A stretch of 25,206 nt of DNA from Flavobacteriaceae bacterium (GCA_030625995.1 DAOUPU010000014.1:1-25206), one strand, 5' to 3'; shown: positions 1-8,217, numbered from the stretch's first letter. Notes: a model not told the origin generated them from the letters alone. Program-made: numbers and translations.

Positions 1-642
1 TGCTGCATAATCCGAACTAATTGTTTGTCCTGCTGAATGATGAATAACAATGTGTGTAGGATTTATAACAGAAGGCGAAGAACTTTTAGGACAATTACCT
101 GCCGGACACCAATCATTTCGACCTAGATAAGAAGGTTGTACACAATTGCTGAGAGCACGCTTATTCTCTATTTCATCTTTTTTTTCTTTTGTTATATTTT
201 TAGTAAAATCAGCAAAGAATAATCTAAAAGTAAAATTTATTTCAGTTGGATTATCCGTTTTAAATTGAATATCTTCAAATGCATGTTCAATAAAAATTTC
301 GCCTAAAACAACCCGATCTGAATCATTACCATCATGAGGTTTCAGAAAAGCAATCCATCTACTCCAAGTATTATCTGTTTTTAACCTGTAATAGACTGTA
401 TTATTAAAACTTTCATCTTCTGTATATCCGCTCAGCATTACAAACGGACCAGTGTTTTTGTATTTTAATTTATAAACAATTGTTTTGGCACTGATCGAAT
501 TTTCAGTATCGGAAAAATTGGCTTGAAGTACAACACTTTTATCCTGGCCCTTTGCAATTTGGGATAACAGAAAAAAGGAAACTAAAAATAATGTAATAGT
601 TACGTTTTTTTTAGTAGTCTTTAGTAGTTGGACTAGAATCAT
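1..642 (-). CDS. Secreted N-acetylmuramoyl-L-alanine amidase, N-terminal part (partial)
   Basis: An open frame starts with ATG at 642 and runs 214 codons off the left edge of the window, so the 3' end is missing. The first 33 or so residues look like a signal peptide (Lys-rich start, hydrophobic core, cleavage near SQIAKGQ). About 150 residues of unassigned, probably beta-rich sequence follow. The last visible part reads NPTHIVIHHSAGQT. That resembles the start of the amidase_2/peptidoglycan-recognition fold, where the first His of the HH pair binds zinc. The segment before it (RNDWCPAGNCP) also fits this family. The likely role is hydrolysis of the bond between muramic acid and L-Ala of the stem peptide, outside the inner membrane. 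It lies 37 bp downstream of the aldo/keto reductase on the same strand and may be co-transcribed. The family call is good; the domain end and any C-terminal sorting domain cannot be seen. Confidence 0.8.
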   Translation of the reverse strand, partial: MILVQLLKTTKKNVTITLFLVSFFLLSQIAKGQDKSVVLQANFSDTENSISAKTIVYKLKYKNTGPFVMLSGYTEDESFNNTVYYRLKTDNTWSRWIAFLKPHDGNDSDRVVLGEIFIEHAFEDIQFKTDNPTEINFTFRLFFADFTKNITKEKKDEIENKRALSNCVQPSYLGRNDWCPAGNCPKSSSPSVINPTHIVIHHSAGQTISSDYAA

Positions 643-679
643 CGCGTTATTTAAAAATAAGACCACCTTCAATATTTCA

Positions 680-1702
680 TTATTGATTATTTAATATCGA
701 TTCAATTTTTTCCAATTCTTCAGCGGAAAAATTCAAATTTTCTAAGCTTTTTATATTGTCCAGCAATTGTTCCGATCTGCTTACTCCCACAAGTACCGTT
801 GTAATTTCAGGATTTCTAAGTATCCAGGCAATCGACATCTGTGCCAAACTTTGTCCTCGGTTAAGGGCTATTTCATTCAATTCTCTAACTTTATTTAAAA
901 TCTCAGGTGTTATTTGATCACTGTCCAAGTAGCTTGTTTCACTTTTTGCTCTGGAATTTTCAGGTATTCCTTTTAAATATTTATTAGTTAACATTCCTTG
1001 CTCCAAAGTTGAAAAAGCAATGGCGCCAATGCCTTCATTTGATAAAACTTTCAATAATCCGTTTTCTACCCACCTGTCTAACATGCTATATCGCGGTTGA
1101 TGAATTAAGCAAGGCGTTCCCAAACGTTTTAAAATTTTTGATGCTTTGGCAGTGTCTTCAGCGTTGTATTGAGATATTCCAACGTATAATGCTTTACCTT
1201 GACGGACCAAATGATCTAAGGCACTCATTGTTTCTTCTAGTGGCGTATCTGGGTCCGGACGATGATGATAAAAAATATCAACATAATCCAATCCCATTCT
1301 TATCAAGCTTTCATCACAACTTGCTACTAAATATTTTCTCGAACCAAAATTCCCATAAGGTCCATCCCACATGTCCCAACCTGCTTTTGATGAAATGATC
1401 AGTTCGTTCCGATGGGCCTTGAAATCTTTTTTTAATATTCGGCCAAAAGTCTCTTCCGCAGAGCCAAAAGGGGGACCATAATTATTTGCCAGATCAAAAT
1501 GGGTAACACCGTTATCAAGAGCAGTTCTTAAAATTTTGCGGGCCTTGTTAAAATCGTCAGCATGCCCAAAATTATGCCATAGACCCAAAGAAATTAGAGG
1601 TAATTGAATACCGCTTTTCCCACATCTTCTAAATTGCATTTTATCATAACGATTTGGAGAAGGAACATAAGAGGGTAGTGGTAAATGGTCGCCGATATAC
1701 AT
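680..1702 (-). CDS. yghZ: Aldo/keto reductase, YghZ/L-glyceraldehyde-3-phosphate reductase type
   Basis: This 340-residue protein is a cytoplasmic NADPH-dependent aldo/keto reductase (TIM barrel). The catalytic tetrad is visible as D70 and Y75 (HFDLANNYGPP), K106 (IISSKAGWD) and H147 (FYHHRPD). The N-terminal YDKMQFRRCGKSGIQLPLISLGLWHNFG and the late TTVLVGVSRSEQLLDN closely resemble E. coli YghZ (Gpr), which reduces L-glyceraldehyde 3-phosphate and helps detoxify methylglyoxal. Length is normal for the family. It is the first gene after norF on the same strand, with a 73-bp gap holding its own possible -7 element, so a functional link to the nor genes is not implied. The subfamily is well supported; the physiological substrate here is inferred from homology. 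Confidence 0.88.
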   Translation of the reverse strand: MYIGDHLPLPSYVPSPNRYDKMQFRRCGKSGIQLPLISLGLWHNFGHADDFNKARKILRTALDNGVTHFDLANNYGPPFGSAEETFGRILKKDFKAHRNELIISSKAGWDMWDGPYGNFGSRKYLVASCDESLIRMGLDYVDIFYHHRPDPDTPLEETMSALDHLVRQGKALYVGISQYNAEDTAKASKILKRLGTPCLIHQPRYSMLDRWVENGLLKVLSNEGIGAIAFSTLEQGMLTNKYLKGIPENSRAKSETSYLDSDQITPEILNKVRELNEIALNRGQSLAQMSIAWILRNPEITTVLVGVSRSEQLLDNIKSLENLNFSAEELEKIESILNNQ

Positions 1703-1746
1703 AATATAAAATTTTAAAATGAGTTTTTAAAGTTATGATTTTATAC

Positions 1747-1754
1747 CAAATTTA
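1747..1754 (-). promoter_or_regulatory. Possible -7 element for the aldo/keto reductase gene
   Basis: On the minus strand this reads TAAATTTG, a match to the Bacteroidota -7 consensus TAnnTTTG, about 45 bp upstream of the start codon at 1702. No TTG is seen at the usual 18-19 bp further upstream, so the assignment is weak. Confidence 0.35.
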
Positions 1755-1775
1755 AAGTAAGAATGGATTGAAAAT

Positions 1776-2018
1776 TTAAAGTAGAATAGAAATAATTCCA
1801 ATAAAAACAAGCAGGAAAGTTGATATTAGGATCTTCCAAAAGGAATTTGCTTTTTTTAGCTCCATAAATTGAAAAGAAACGGATAAGAACTTAATACCAC
1901 TCAGGCATAATATGGCTACGTATATAATTCCTAATTTATTATAAAATCCAGAAATAATGGATGTTATAAGGGTAAGCGCTATTAGTAAGACTAAAGTAAG
2001 AATATCTTTTTTTTGCAT
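1776..2018 (-). CDS. norF: Small membrane protein, NorF-like (cytochrome c oxidase subunit IV family)
   Basis: This 80-residue protein is almost wholly hydrophobic, with about three predicted membrane spans (residues about 7-25, 29-50 and 61-80) and a short polar link MELKKANSFWK. Size, topology and place directly after norE (2 bp between the genes) match the small prokaryotic COX4-like proteins called NorF. NorE and NorF are not part of the catalytic cNor complex. In Paracoccus and Rhodobacter-type nor operons they improve NO reductase activity in a way not fully understood. Sequence conservation in such small proteins is low, so the call rests mainly on context and topology. Confidence 0.7.
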   Translation of the reverse strand: MQKKDILTLVLLIALTLITSIISGFYNKLGIIYVAILCLSGIKFLSVSFQFMELKKANSFWKILISTFLLVFIGIISILL

Positions 2019-2020
2019 GA

Positions 2021-2602
2021 TTACAGAATTAAATAAATTACCGGAAAAAGTAATAGCCAGATCAGATCACACATGTGCCAAAAAGTTGCACTGGCCTCTA
2101 CATCTTCTAATTTGGGCTGCGTTTTTTGTTTTTTTAGCGAAAAATAAAAAAAAGAGAGTATTATCAGCCCCACTAATACATGGATTACATGAAATCCTGT
2201 CAATAACCAATAAAAAGAAAAAAAAGTATTGAAGTCCAGAGTAAAACCCAACTTTAACTTTTCATAATATTCAACGGTTTTGAGTGCCAGGAATAAAAAC
2301 CCTCCTAACATGGTAAGCTTTAAATAAAATGAAGATTTATCAAATTCTTGTTTTTTGAATAAATGGACGGTCGTAGCCATAAAAAACCCACTCACCAATA
2401 AAAATACAGTGTTGATTGCGCCATAAGTAGTATTCAACTTCAAGCGAGATTCATGGTACAATTCGGGATTTTCTCTACTGTATGCCACAAGAGCAATTAG
2501 AGCAATTCCAAAAGTGATCAATTCTAGAGTGATCAATATCCACATCAATATTCCGCCTGGAGGGTAGTAGATATTTTTGTAATTGATTTCAGGTTTTTTC
2601 AT
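2021..2602 (-). CDS. norE: NorE-like protein, cytochrome c oxidase subunit III family
   Basis: This 193-residue membrane protein has about five spans and belongs to the heme-copper oxidase subunit III superfamily. Visible signs are the N-terminal YYPPGGILMWILITLELITFG segment, typical of the family, and the late FYWLLTGFHVIHVLVGLIIL and FWHMCDLIWLLLFPVIYLIL helices with the conserved GFHxxHVxxG pattern. Instead of lying with an oxidase it follows norD by 26 bp and precedes norF, the arrangement of norE in cNor operons. It is not expected to bind redox metals. The likely role is assembly or stabilisation of NorCB, inferred from other organisms. Confidence 0.85.
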   Translation of the reverse strand: MKKPEINYKNIYYPPGGILMWILITLELITFGIALIALVAYSRENPELYHESRLKLNTTYGAINTVFLLVSGFFMATTVHLFKKQEFDKSSFYLKLTMLGGFLFLALKTVEYYEKLKLGFTLDFNTFFSFYWLLTGFHVIHVLVGLIILSFFYFSLKKQKTQPKLEDVEASATFWHMCDLIWLLLFPVIYLIL

Positions 2603-2628
2603 TAATTCTTATTTCAGATCGAACTATC

Positions 2629-4401
2629 TCAAGATTGATGTTTAATTTTTTCATATAATTTTACCAGTGCTTGCAACAATTCAACGGGTGTTGTTAATAT
2701 TTGATAATGATTTTGTCCGAACATTTGTGGTAAGTAGTACTTGGCTTCTGCCTCAATTGCTAAGGCATAGGAATTTATCTTACGTTGGTTTAATTCTCTT
2801 AATGCTTGTTTTACGTCGTTAATTCCATATTTCCCTTCATATCTGTCATAGTCATTTGGCTTTCCATCTGAGATTAGAATCACCCATTTATTTTTGGTGT
2901 CTCGTTTGTCCAACATCGCTCCTGAATGGCGCAATGCAGCTCCAATTCTGGTGTAACCGTTAGGTTCGACAGCACCTACTTTAAATTTTGCTCGATTCCA
3001 AGGTTCGTCAAAATCTTTAATAGTTAAGTAGGTGGAGTGATTTCGGGTTTTTGAATAAAAGCAATCTATTGAAAAATCAATATTGAATTCATTAAGGATC
3101 TCACCAAACAAGATTGAAACTTGTTTCTCCACATCAATTACTCTATTTCCTGCTGCATATCCATCACTTGACAAGCTAATGTCTAACAGCAGCAGGATGG
3201 ATAGATCTTTTTCCTTTTTTCTTTTTGATAGATATATTTTGTCAGAAGGTGTATGTCCGGAATTTACATCAACGAATAGATCTGTAATCGCATCAATATC
3301 AAATTCTTCTCCTTGTGTTTGTCTTCGTTGTTGTTGATATTTGTTGTTAACTGTGGTTAACATTTTTCGCAAACCTATCAGCGTAGAATTATTCTCGGTA
3401 AGAGTTTTCTTATAATAGGGAATATTTGTTTTTAATAATGTTTTTGGATATACTTTACAGAAATTTTCTTTGTAAGTCCGCTTGCTATAGTCCCATTCAT
3501 CATACAAAATATGATATCCTGTATTATCGATTTCGGCACTTTCTGAGACCGTTGTGTTTTCAATGAAATCGGCCTGATAAATAGAATGAGCGGTGTCATC
3601 TACACGTACGGTATGTTTCATATTCATGTCATCTAAAGCGTTTGAGTGATCATCCAGATCATCATCGCCGTCCATATCTCTCCAATTACCGCCAAATTCT
3701 TCCGCCGTTTCTACTTTCTCAAATTGATGTTGTAGCACAGCATCTTCCAGTTGTTTTTCATCTATTTGAACAGAAATTATTTCTTCAACCGCATTTGCCT
3801 TCAGGATAGTTTTTTGCAGTTCTTTAGGTATTGTTTTTACCTTATCAGTGAAGTTTTTTAATTTTTCCTCTGACTCCTCTTCGGGATTGTCTCGCATCCA
3901 TTTTCCATAAATAAAACTGAAATCTGCTAAATGTCCTTCTTTTGCTTTTTCTTTATAATATTGAACGAAAATTTGATGATACTCTTGAGTTATTGGAAAT
4001 TGTTCGAATAAAACATCTAAGACCTGAGAGGCATTCTCTTCCGCTTTTTTTTGTGAGACTTTTGTGTCGTGTTCAATTTCTTTGTCTTTCCAGTTTAGGT
4101 TTAAGTTTTTTTGTACGGATAAGTATAAGACCCTAAATAAATAGAAAGACAAGTTCTCTTCAACTGTTTGGAATTCAGCAAATTGTTTAGGTAAAAAGAA
4201 ATTATTATTTTTATATCCTCCTTCGCGTTGTGCATCGTAAATTTCAATGGATTGACCTGTTATAGCCCTTGAAAATATTGTTAAGCGAGATTTGATATCT
4301 GTTAAATCTACAGCATTGGTGATGCTCTCTTGCTTTCTTCTTCTACGTCGTTTAAAGTAGTGAGCGAGTTTTGTAAAAATATATTCATCCGGCTCGAACA
4401 T
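2629..4401 (-). CDS. norD: NorD, von Willebrand factor A domain protein for NO reductase activation
   Basis: This 590-residue cytoplasmic protein has a C-terminal VWA domain (from about residue 400). Its metal-ion-dependent adhesion site is visible as D407-x-S409-x-S411 (LLLLDISLSSDG), T484 (NGYTRIG) and D512 (LISDGKPND). The first 400 residues are charged and mostly helical, with an acidic stretch (DMDGDDDLDDHSNALDDM) near residue 245. NorD works with the AAA+ ATPase NorQ as a MoxR/VWA pair, thought to insert the non-heme FeB iron into NorB. It sits between norQ and norE. The 78-bp gap from norQ holds a hairpin. The length agrees with NorD proteins and the assignment is firm from the domain plus the operon context. 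Confidence 0.92.
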   Translation of the reverse strand: MFEPDEYIFTKLAHYFKRRRRRKQESITNAVDLTDIKSRLTIFSRAITGQSIEIYDAQREGGYKNNNFFLPKQFAEFQTVEENLSFYLFRVLYLSVQKNLNLNWKDKEIEHDTKVSQKKAEENASQVLDVLFEQFPITQEYHQIFVQYYKEKAKEGHLADFSFIYGKWMRDNPEEESEEKLKNFTDKVKTIPKELQKTILKANAVEEIISVQIDEKQLEDAVLQHQFEKVETAEEFGGNWRDMDGDDDLDDHSNALDDMNMKHTVRVDDTAHSIYQADFIENTTVSESAEIDNTGYHILYDEWDYSKRTYKENFCKVYPKTLLKTNIPYYKKTLTENNSTLIGLRKMLTTVNNKYQQQRRQTQGEEFDIDAITDLFVDVNSGHTPSDKIYLSKRKKEKDLSILLLLDISLSSDGYAAGNRVIDVEKQVSILFGEILNEFNIDFSIDCFYSKTRNHSTYLTIKDFDEPWNRAKFKVGAVEPNGYTRIGAALRHSGAMLDKRDTKNKWVILISDGKPNDYDRYEGKYGINDVKQALRELNQRKINSYALAIEAEAKYYLPQMFGQNHYQILTTPVELLQALVKLYEKIKHQS

Positions 4402-4457
4402 ATAATATTCCTTTCTTAGTTTGGTCTCTGTATCCTGTATGGCTACTTCATTACAAT

Positions 4458-4482
4458 TAGGTCTAATTATTCATTAGACCTA
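4458..4482 (-). repeat. Perfect 10-bp hairpin overlapping the norQ stop codon
   Basis: TAGGTCTAAT (4458-4467) and ATTAGACCTA (4473-4482) are exact reverse complements around the 5-nt loop TATTC. The distal arm includes the norQ stop codon TAG (4480-4482). No U-run follows on the minus strand, so it is not a normal intrinsic terminator. It may set relative norQ and norD levels through RNA stability or processing. Confidence 0.65.
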
Positions 4483-5271
4483 GATCATTAAATCGCAAAG
4501 ATCTTTAAGGGCTAAGGTAATTTCTAGGTCGTCTGATAAGGGTTCAACCACAGCAACTTGTACAGAAAGTCGTTTTGGCAAGCCACTATGAATTAATTTG
4601 GCAGCATCTACCAATAAGCGAGTGGATACAGTTTCGGTTAGCCCTAATTCTGTTAAGTTTCTGATTTTACCAGCAATGTTTACTAATTTTTTTGCGATGT
4701 CATGTTCTATGTCGGTTTCATTGACCAAAATCTCTGCTTCAACTTTTGCCTCCGGATAGTCAAATGACATGGCTACAAATCGTTGCCTTGTAGAGGGTTT
4801 TAATTCTTTAAACCCACGTTGATAGCCTGGATTAAAAGAAGCTACTAACATGAAATCTTCATGCGCTTTAATGGTCTGCCCTAATTTATCGATGAATAAT
4901 TCTCTTCTATGATCGGTAAGAGAGTGAATAGCAACAATTACATCAGGTCTTGCTTCGGCAATTTCGTCTAAATAAATTATCGCTCCTTCTTTAACAGAAG
5001 TAGTTAAGGGGCCGTCAACCCAAACGGTTTCCGCCCCTTTAATAATAAATCTACCTATCAAATCAGTCGAAGAAGTTTCTTCATGACAAGAAATCGTAAT
5101 TAATTTTTTATCCAATTCATAAGACATAAATTCAATAAAACGAGATTTACCGGTTCCTGTCGGACCTTTTAACAAAAATGGAATTTTCTTTTTATAAGAA
5201 TGTTCAAAGACCTCAATTTCTTTGCCTGATGCTTTATAATACGGGGCTTCTCCTTTCATTTTATGAAACAA
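4480..5271 (-). CDS. norQ: NorQ, MoxR-type AAA+ ATPase
   Basis: This 263-residue AAA+ protein has a Walker A motif GPTGTGKS at residues 36-43, a Walker B motif AIIYLDEIAEA at about 97-107, a sensor-1 region LVASFNPGYQ and an arginine region RQRFVAMSF. This is the normal pattern and length for NorQ/CbbQ of the MoxR branch. With NorD it remodels NorB in the cytoplasm and is required for active NO reductase, probably through FeB insertion. It follows ric by 54 bp and precedes norD. The start with MFHKMKGEAPYY agrees with family N-termini, although the Met five codons in could also serve. Confidence 0.93.
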   Translation of the reverse strand: MFHKMKGEAPYYKASGKEIEVFEHSYKKKIPFLLKGPTGTGKSRFIEFMSYELDKKLITISCHEETSSTDLIGRFIIKGAETVWVDGPLTTSVKEGAIIYLDEIAEARPDVIVAIHSLTDHRRELFIDKLGQTIKAHEDFMLVASFNPGYQRGFKELKPSTRQRFVAMSFDYPEAKVEAEILVNETDIEHDIAKKLVNIAGKIRNLTELGLTETVSTRLLVDAAKLIHSGLPKRLSVQVAVVEPLSDDLEITLALKDLCDLMI

Positions 5272-5325
5272 TATTGTATGCCATTATTAAAAGTATATTC
5301 GTGATAAACTTCAAATTTTGAGTTC

Positions 5326-6045
5326 CTATCGTAATTTTTGTTCTAATTGAATGGTTTTTGGAAACAAGATATTGTTCTCTAAATGAATATGGAGATGGAG
5401 ATCTTGTTCGAACTCATCCAATTTTGCATATAACGCTCTAAAGGTATTACAGGCCTCTTCTGGCGGTGTATAGTTATTACTTAATTTGGCTATATGTTTA
5501 AAAATATCACCTGCATTTTCATGTTCATTTTGCATTATTTCTATCGGGCTATTCACAGAACCAAATAGAGGAAGATCAGGTTTTGATTTCTTTTTATCCG
5601 CTATATACAGTTGTTTTATAAATGGAAAAAGTATAAGCTCTTCTTTTTTCATATGAACAGCTAATTCTTTCGCAACATCAATAACCAAATTATTTATCTC
5701 TACTACTTCTTTATAATGGTGTCCATGAACGTTTGCCACTTTTGCGGAGTATTGAAGTAGTATAGGTATGCTTTCTTCAACATAATTATGATGGATATTT
5801 ACTATGTGATCCGTCAAAAAACTTATATCCCAGTTGTCATAATTGTATGCCCTCGAAATATTCTCATCAATCTTTTCCAATTCTTTACCTAAAATAACAT
5901 AATCAACGCCATTTTTTTCACAAGCCTTTTCAATTGTAATTCCACCTCCACAGCAAAAATCAATTCCATGTTTTTTAAAAACATGGGCTGCTTTTATATT
6001 TTCTGTCACAACTTCTGCGACTGTTTTTTGTTCTGAAATATTCAT
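5326..6045 (-). CDS. ric: Iron-sulfur cluster repair di-iron protein (RIC/YtfE/ScdA family)
   Basis: This 239-residue protein repairs Fe-S clusters damaged by NO and oxidative stress, using a hemerythrin-like di-iron centre. The N-terminal DUF542 domain carries the family CC pair in KKHGIDFCCGGG (C31, C32). The hemerythrin-like domain (about residues 80-230) supplies the expected His/Glu ligands in the stretches IVNIHHNYVEE, VHGHHYKEV, HMKKEELILFPF, MQNEHENAG and HLHIHLENNILFP. Length is close to E. coli YtfE (220 residues). The gene lies between norB and norQ, inside the nor operon, matching its role in surviving NO made by NirK. Whether it has its own promoter is unclear: no TAnnTTTG was found in the 132-bp gap before it, but a palindrome and a hairpin are there. 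Confidence 0.93.
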   Translation of the reverse strand: MNISEQKTVAEVVTENIKAAHVFKKHGIDFCCGGGITIEKACEKNGVDYVILGKELEKIDENISRAYNYDNWDISFLTDHIVNIHHNYVEESIPILLQYSAKVANVHGHHYKEVVEINNLVIDVAKELAVHMKKEELILFPFIKQLYIADKKKSKPDLPLFGSVNSPIEIMQNEHENAGDIFKHIAKLSNNYTPPEEACNTFRALYAKLDEFEQDLHLHIHLENNILFPKTIQLEQKLR

Positions 6046-6107
6046 TTTTAAATTTTTATAGTATCTGTTTTGAGTTATTTGTTAGTTATTTCTAATCCAG
6101 GTTTAAA

Positions 6108-6126
6108 TTATTCTATAATAGAATAA
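6108..6126. promoter_or_regulatory. AT-rich 9-1-9 palindrome upstream of ric, possible operator
   Basis: TTATTCTAT and ATAGAATAA flank one central A, giving an exact 19-bp palindrome centred at 6117, 72 bp upstream of the ric start. AT-rich palindromes with a single central base resemble Rrf2-family sites such as NsrR, a known regulator of ytfE-type genes in proteobacteria. That link is only a hypothesis here. Confidence 0.4.
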
Positions 6127-6169
6127 ATCGCCTCTTGAATCAATAGAAATGAATAAAAGGCGATTTATT
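6122..6169 (-). repeat. Perfect 12-bp stem-loop downstream of norB
   Basis: AATAAATCGCCT (6122-6133) and AGGCGATTTATT (6158-6169) are exact reverse complements around a 24-nt loop, starting 8 nt after the norB stop codon. On the minus strand the stem is followed by CTATTATAG rather than a U-run. It could be a weak terminator or an RNA-stabilising end for the norCB message, separating it from ric-norQDEF. Confidence 0.65.
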
Positions 6170-6177
6170 GATATTAA

Positions 6178-7515
6178 TTATTGTTGAGTTTCTAAGGCTT
6201 CATCCGTTGGTGTGCCATGTTTGTAAAAATCAATGATATAGTATATAATTCCCGTAGCGAATAATGTAGCACAAATTATTAACACCACAAAGTGTACGCT
6301 AATTTCATTTTGCACTTGCATAAAGTCCATTTTAAACTTACGTTCTAAATACACCTGAGCTACACCGGCAACTCCAAAGGCCACAGTCATTCCGAGCATC
6401 CCAATATTAGCCGTCCAGAATGCGATTCTACCTCTTGAACTTTGGTATAATTTTCTACCTGTCATATTAGGCAAGCTATAGCTTATAATAGCCAATACAA
6501 TCATTGCATAAGCTCCCCAGAATGCCAAATGACCATGCATTGCTGTCACCAAAGTACCATGTGTATATAGGTTAGTTTGTGGTAGTGTATGGGCGAAACC
6601 TAATAGTCCTGCACCAACAAACGATGTTATCGCAGCGCCAAGTGTCCATAATAGAGCTAATTTATTTGGATGTTTTTTCTCCCCTTTTCTGTACATATTG
6701 ACAGCAAATAAAGCCATTGCTAAAAATGCCAATGGTTCAAGTGCAGAGAAAATACCACCTACAATTAACCATATTTTGTTCACTCCTATATAATAATAAT
6801 GGTGTCCGGTTCCTAAAACTCCGGAAAGGAAAGTCAATCCAACAATTACGTATAACCATTTTTCAATAACTTCTCTATCCACCCCTGTAAGTTTAATTAA
6901 TAGGAACGATAGAATACCTCCCATGATTAATTCCCAAACACCTTCTACCCATAGGTGAACAACCCACCATCTAAAGAAGGAATCCGTTACCTGACTGTCA
7001 AAAGGTATCATACCGGGCAAGTACAATAAGGCAGCAAATAAAAGTCCCATCGATAGCACTAAAGCAGTAGTGGTACGGCGTTTCCCTTTAAATAGTGTAA
7101 CTAAAATAAGCCCTAAAAATAAAAGTACATTTATAACTACTAAATAATCCAATGGTCTGGGAATTTCTAAAAACTTTCTTCCTTCCCAATAATTAAAGTG
7201 GAACCCAATAACGGCAACAACACCCACCAATGCCAAACTGATTAACTGAACATAAGCCAGTTTTACGCTAACCAATTCATTTTGTGCTTCTTCAGGAATA
7301 ATATAGTAAGCGGCACCCATAAAACCTGATAACAACCATACAACCAATAAGTTAGTATGAACAGCTCTCGCTGTATTAAAAGGTATGAATTCATGAAGAC
7401 CATCCAGACCTACTCGGGCAAAACCCATAATAAAACCATATGTAATTTGAAGAACTAATAATAGCATGGAAAGAGCAAAAAACCAATATGCTACTTTTTG
7501 TGATTTATATTTCAT
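6178..7515 (-). CDS. norB: Nitric oxide reductase catalytic subunit NorB (cNor)
   Basis: This 445-residue, 12-helix integral membrane protein reduces two NO to N2O at a heme b3/FeB site, taking electrons from NorC. All expected ligands are present, each 20 positions below P. aeruginosa numbering after the first helices: H53 (heme b), H187, E191, H238 and H239 (FeB site, in VVHLWVEGVWE and GTGHHYYYIG), E260, H327 (heme b3) and H329 (heme b) in MHGHLAFWG. No N-terminal cytochrome extension is present, so it is the cytochrome-dependent rather than the quinol-dependent form. It follows norC by 18 bp. The C-terminus ends TPTDEALETQQ. The call is firm. Confidence 0.97.
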   Translation of the reverse strand: MKYKSQKVAYWFFALSMLLLVLQITYGFIMGFARVGLDGLHEFIPFNTARAVHTNLLVVWLLSGFMGAAYYIIPEEAQNELVSVKLAYVQLISLALVGVVAVIGFHFNYWEGRKFLEIPRPLDYLVVINVLLFLGLILVTLFKGKRRTTTALVLSMGLLFAALLYLPGMIPFDSQVTDSFFRWWVVHLWVEGVWELIMGGILSFLLIKLTGVDREVIEKWLYVIVGLTFLSGVLGTGHHYYYIGVNKIWLIVGGIFSALEPLAFLAMALFAVNMYRKGEKKHPNKLALLWTLGAAITSFVGAGLLGFAHTLPQTNLYTHGTLVTAMHGHLAFWGAYAMIVLAIISYSLPNMTGRKLYQSSRGRIAFWTANIGMLGMTVAFGVAGVAQVYLERKFKMDFMQVQNEISVHFVVLIICATLFATGIIYYIIDFYKHGTPTDEALETQQ

Positions 7516-7533
7516 TTTTTTTATTTTTTGAGA

Positions 7534-7968
7534 TTAGTTATCTATTTTATCTTTTGCCAGTGGTGAAACAATTCTTTCAAATCCGTTTAAATCAATTCCA
7601 TCGATCCATTTGAAAAATTCTACCATATCTTCAGCTTCTTGTTCACTCATTCCATAGGCCACCATTTTTCTGCCGTTTGGTTGCCAGGATACAGGAGTCA
7701 TTAAGACAGCTTTGATATAACCTTCTCCACGACGGTCAATAACCTTGGTAAGCTCTGGTGCATAATATGCACCTTCACCCAATATTGTATGGCATCCCAT
7801 ACAATTATTGGTTTCCCACAAATGTTTGCCCCTTACAACGGACTCTGTAATGTTTTCTTTGTGTGTTTGATCTTTTCCAAAAGAAAAAATAGTTAACCCT
7901 ATAAATATCAAGAATGTAACTGTAGTTCCTCCAAGAAAAAAAGCGCGTGCTTGTTTTTTTGATAACAT
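7534..7968 (-). CDS. norC: Nitric oxide reductase cytochrome c subunit NorC
   Basis: This 144-residue protein has an N-terminal membrane anchor (residues about 11-30) and a periplasmic cytochrome c domain that passes electrons to NorB. The heme site is C56-x2-C59-H60 (NNCMGCHTILGEGAYYAPEL) and the likely axial Met is M102 in GRKMVAYGMS, the pattern and spacing of NorC. It is the first gene of the nor operon. A CRP/FNR-type palindrome and a -7 element lie upstream, giving a predicted leader of about 56 nt. Confidence 0.96.
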   Translation of the reverse strand: MLSKKQARAFFLGGTTVTFLIFIGLTIFSFGKDQTHKENITESVVRGKHLWETNNCMGCHTILGEGAYYAPELTKVIDRRGEGYIKAVLMTPVSWQPNGRKMVAYGMSEQEAEDMVEFFKWIDGIDLNGFERIVSPLAKDKIDN

Positions 7969-8027
7969 ATGATTATGATTAAAATTAATAAGAAAATATA
8001 AAAAGACTAAATTATCTTTATTGTTAA

Positions 8028-8035
8028 CAAAAATA
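8028..8035 (-). promoter_or_regulatory. norC core promoter (-7 element)
   Basis: The minus strand reads TATTTTTG, matching TAnnTTTG of Bacteroidota promoters. No TTG occurs at the -33 position; the palindrome at 8058-8071 takes its place, as in an activator-dependent promoter. An inverted repeat TTAACA-N8-TGTTAA (8024-8043) is centred on this element. The start of transcription is predicted near 8024. Confidence 0.6.
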
Positions 8036-8057
8036 AATGTTAAGGTTTTCTTTATCC

Positions 8058-8071
8058 ATGATATATGTCAT
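8058..8071. promoter_or_regulatory. CRP/FNR-type site upstream of norC
   Basis: ATGATATATGTCAT is a near-perfect palindrome with the TGA-N6-TCA core of FNR, FixK and DNR sites. Its centre (8064.5) is 36.5 bp from the end of the -7 element, which puts it near -41 relative to the predicted start. The same site at the same distance is found before nirK and napD. Confidence 0.65.
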
Positions 8072-8175
8072 ATTCTAAAAAAATAAAAAAATTAGTATTA
8101 GCTAAAAATCAATATGTTATGATAGGTTGTTAAATGTCTACTTAAATTGAAAAATTTATTATTCATAAAAAGAGC

Positions 8176-8217
8176 ATAAAAATCCGATGCCGAATTCTAT
8201 TAAAATTCGACATCGGA
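8176..8217 (-). terminator. Intrinsic terminator of the nirK operon
   Basis: Arms 8183-8196 and 8204-8217 (TCCGATGYCGAATT) pair over 14 positions with one wobble, around a 7-nt loop. On the minus strand the stem is followed by TTTTTATG. It lies 13 bp after the porin stop codon and separates the nir operon from the norC promoter. Confidence 0.88.

Noticed and set aside
1009..1398. Plus-strand frame of 129 codons opposite the aldo/keto reductase gene
   Set aside because: It lies fully within a conserved gene on the other strand and its product has no recognisable pattern.
1748..1787. Short direct repeat (AAATTTAAAGTA twice) at the norF end
   Set aside because: It is only 12 bases of low-complexity AT-rich sequence, which can arise by chance, and has no clear role.
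6169..6180. TGATATTAATTA near the norB stop, similar to the nap control site
   Set aside because: It lacks the second TCA half-site, overlaps a stop codon and a hairpin arm, and has no -7 element at the right distance.
6178..7515. Quinol-dependent NO reductase (qNor)
   Set aside because: NorB has no N-terminal extension, and a separate norC lies directly upstream.
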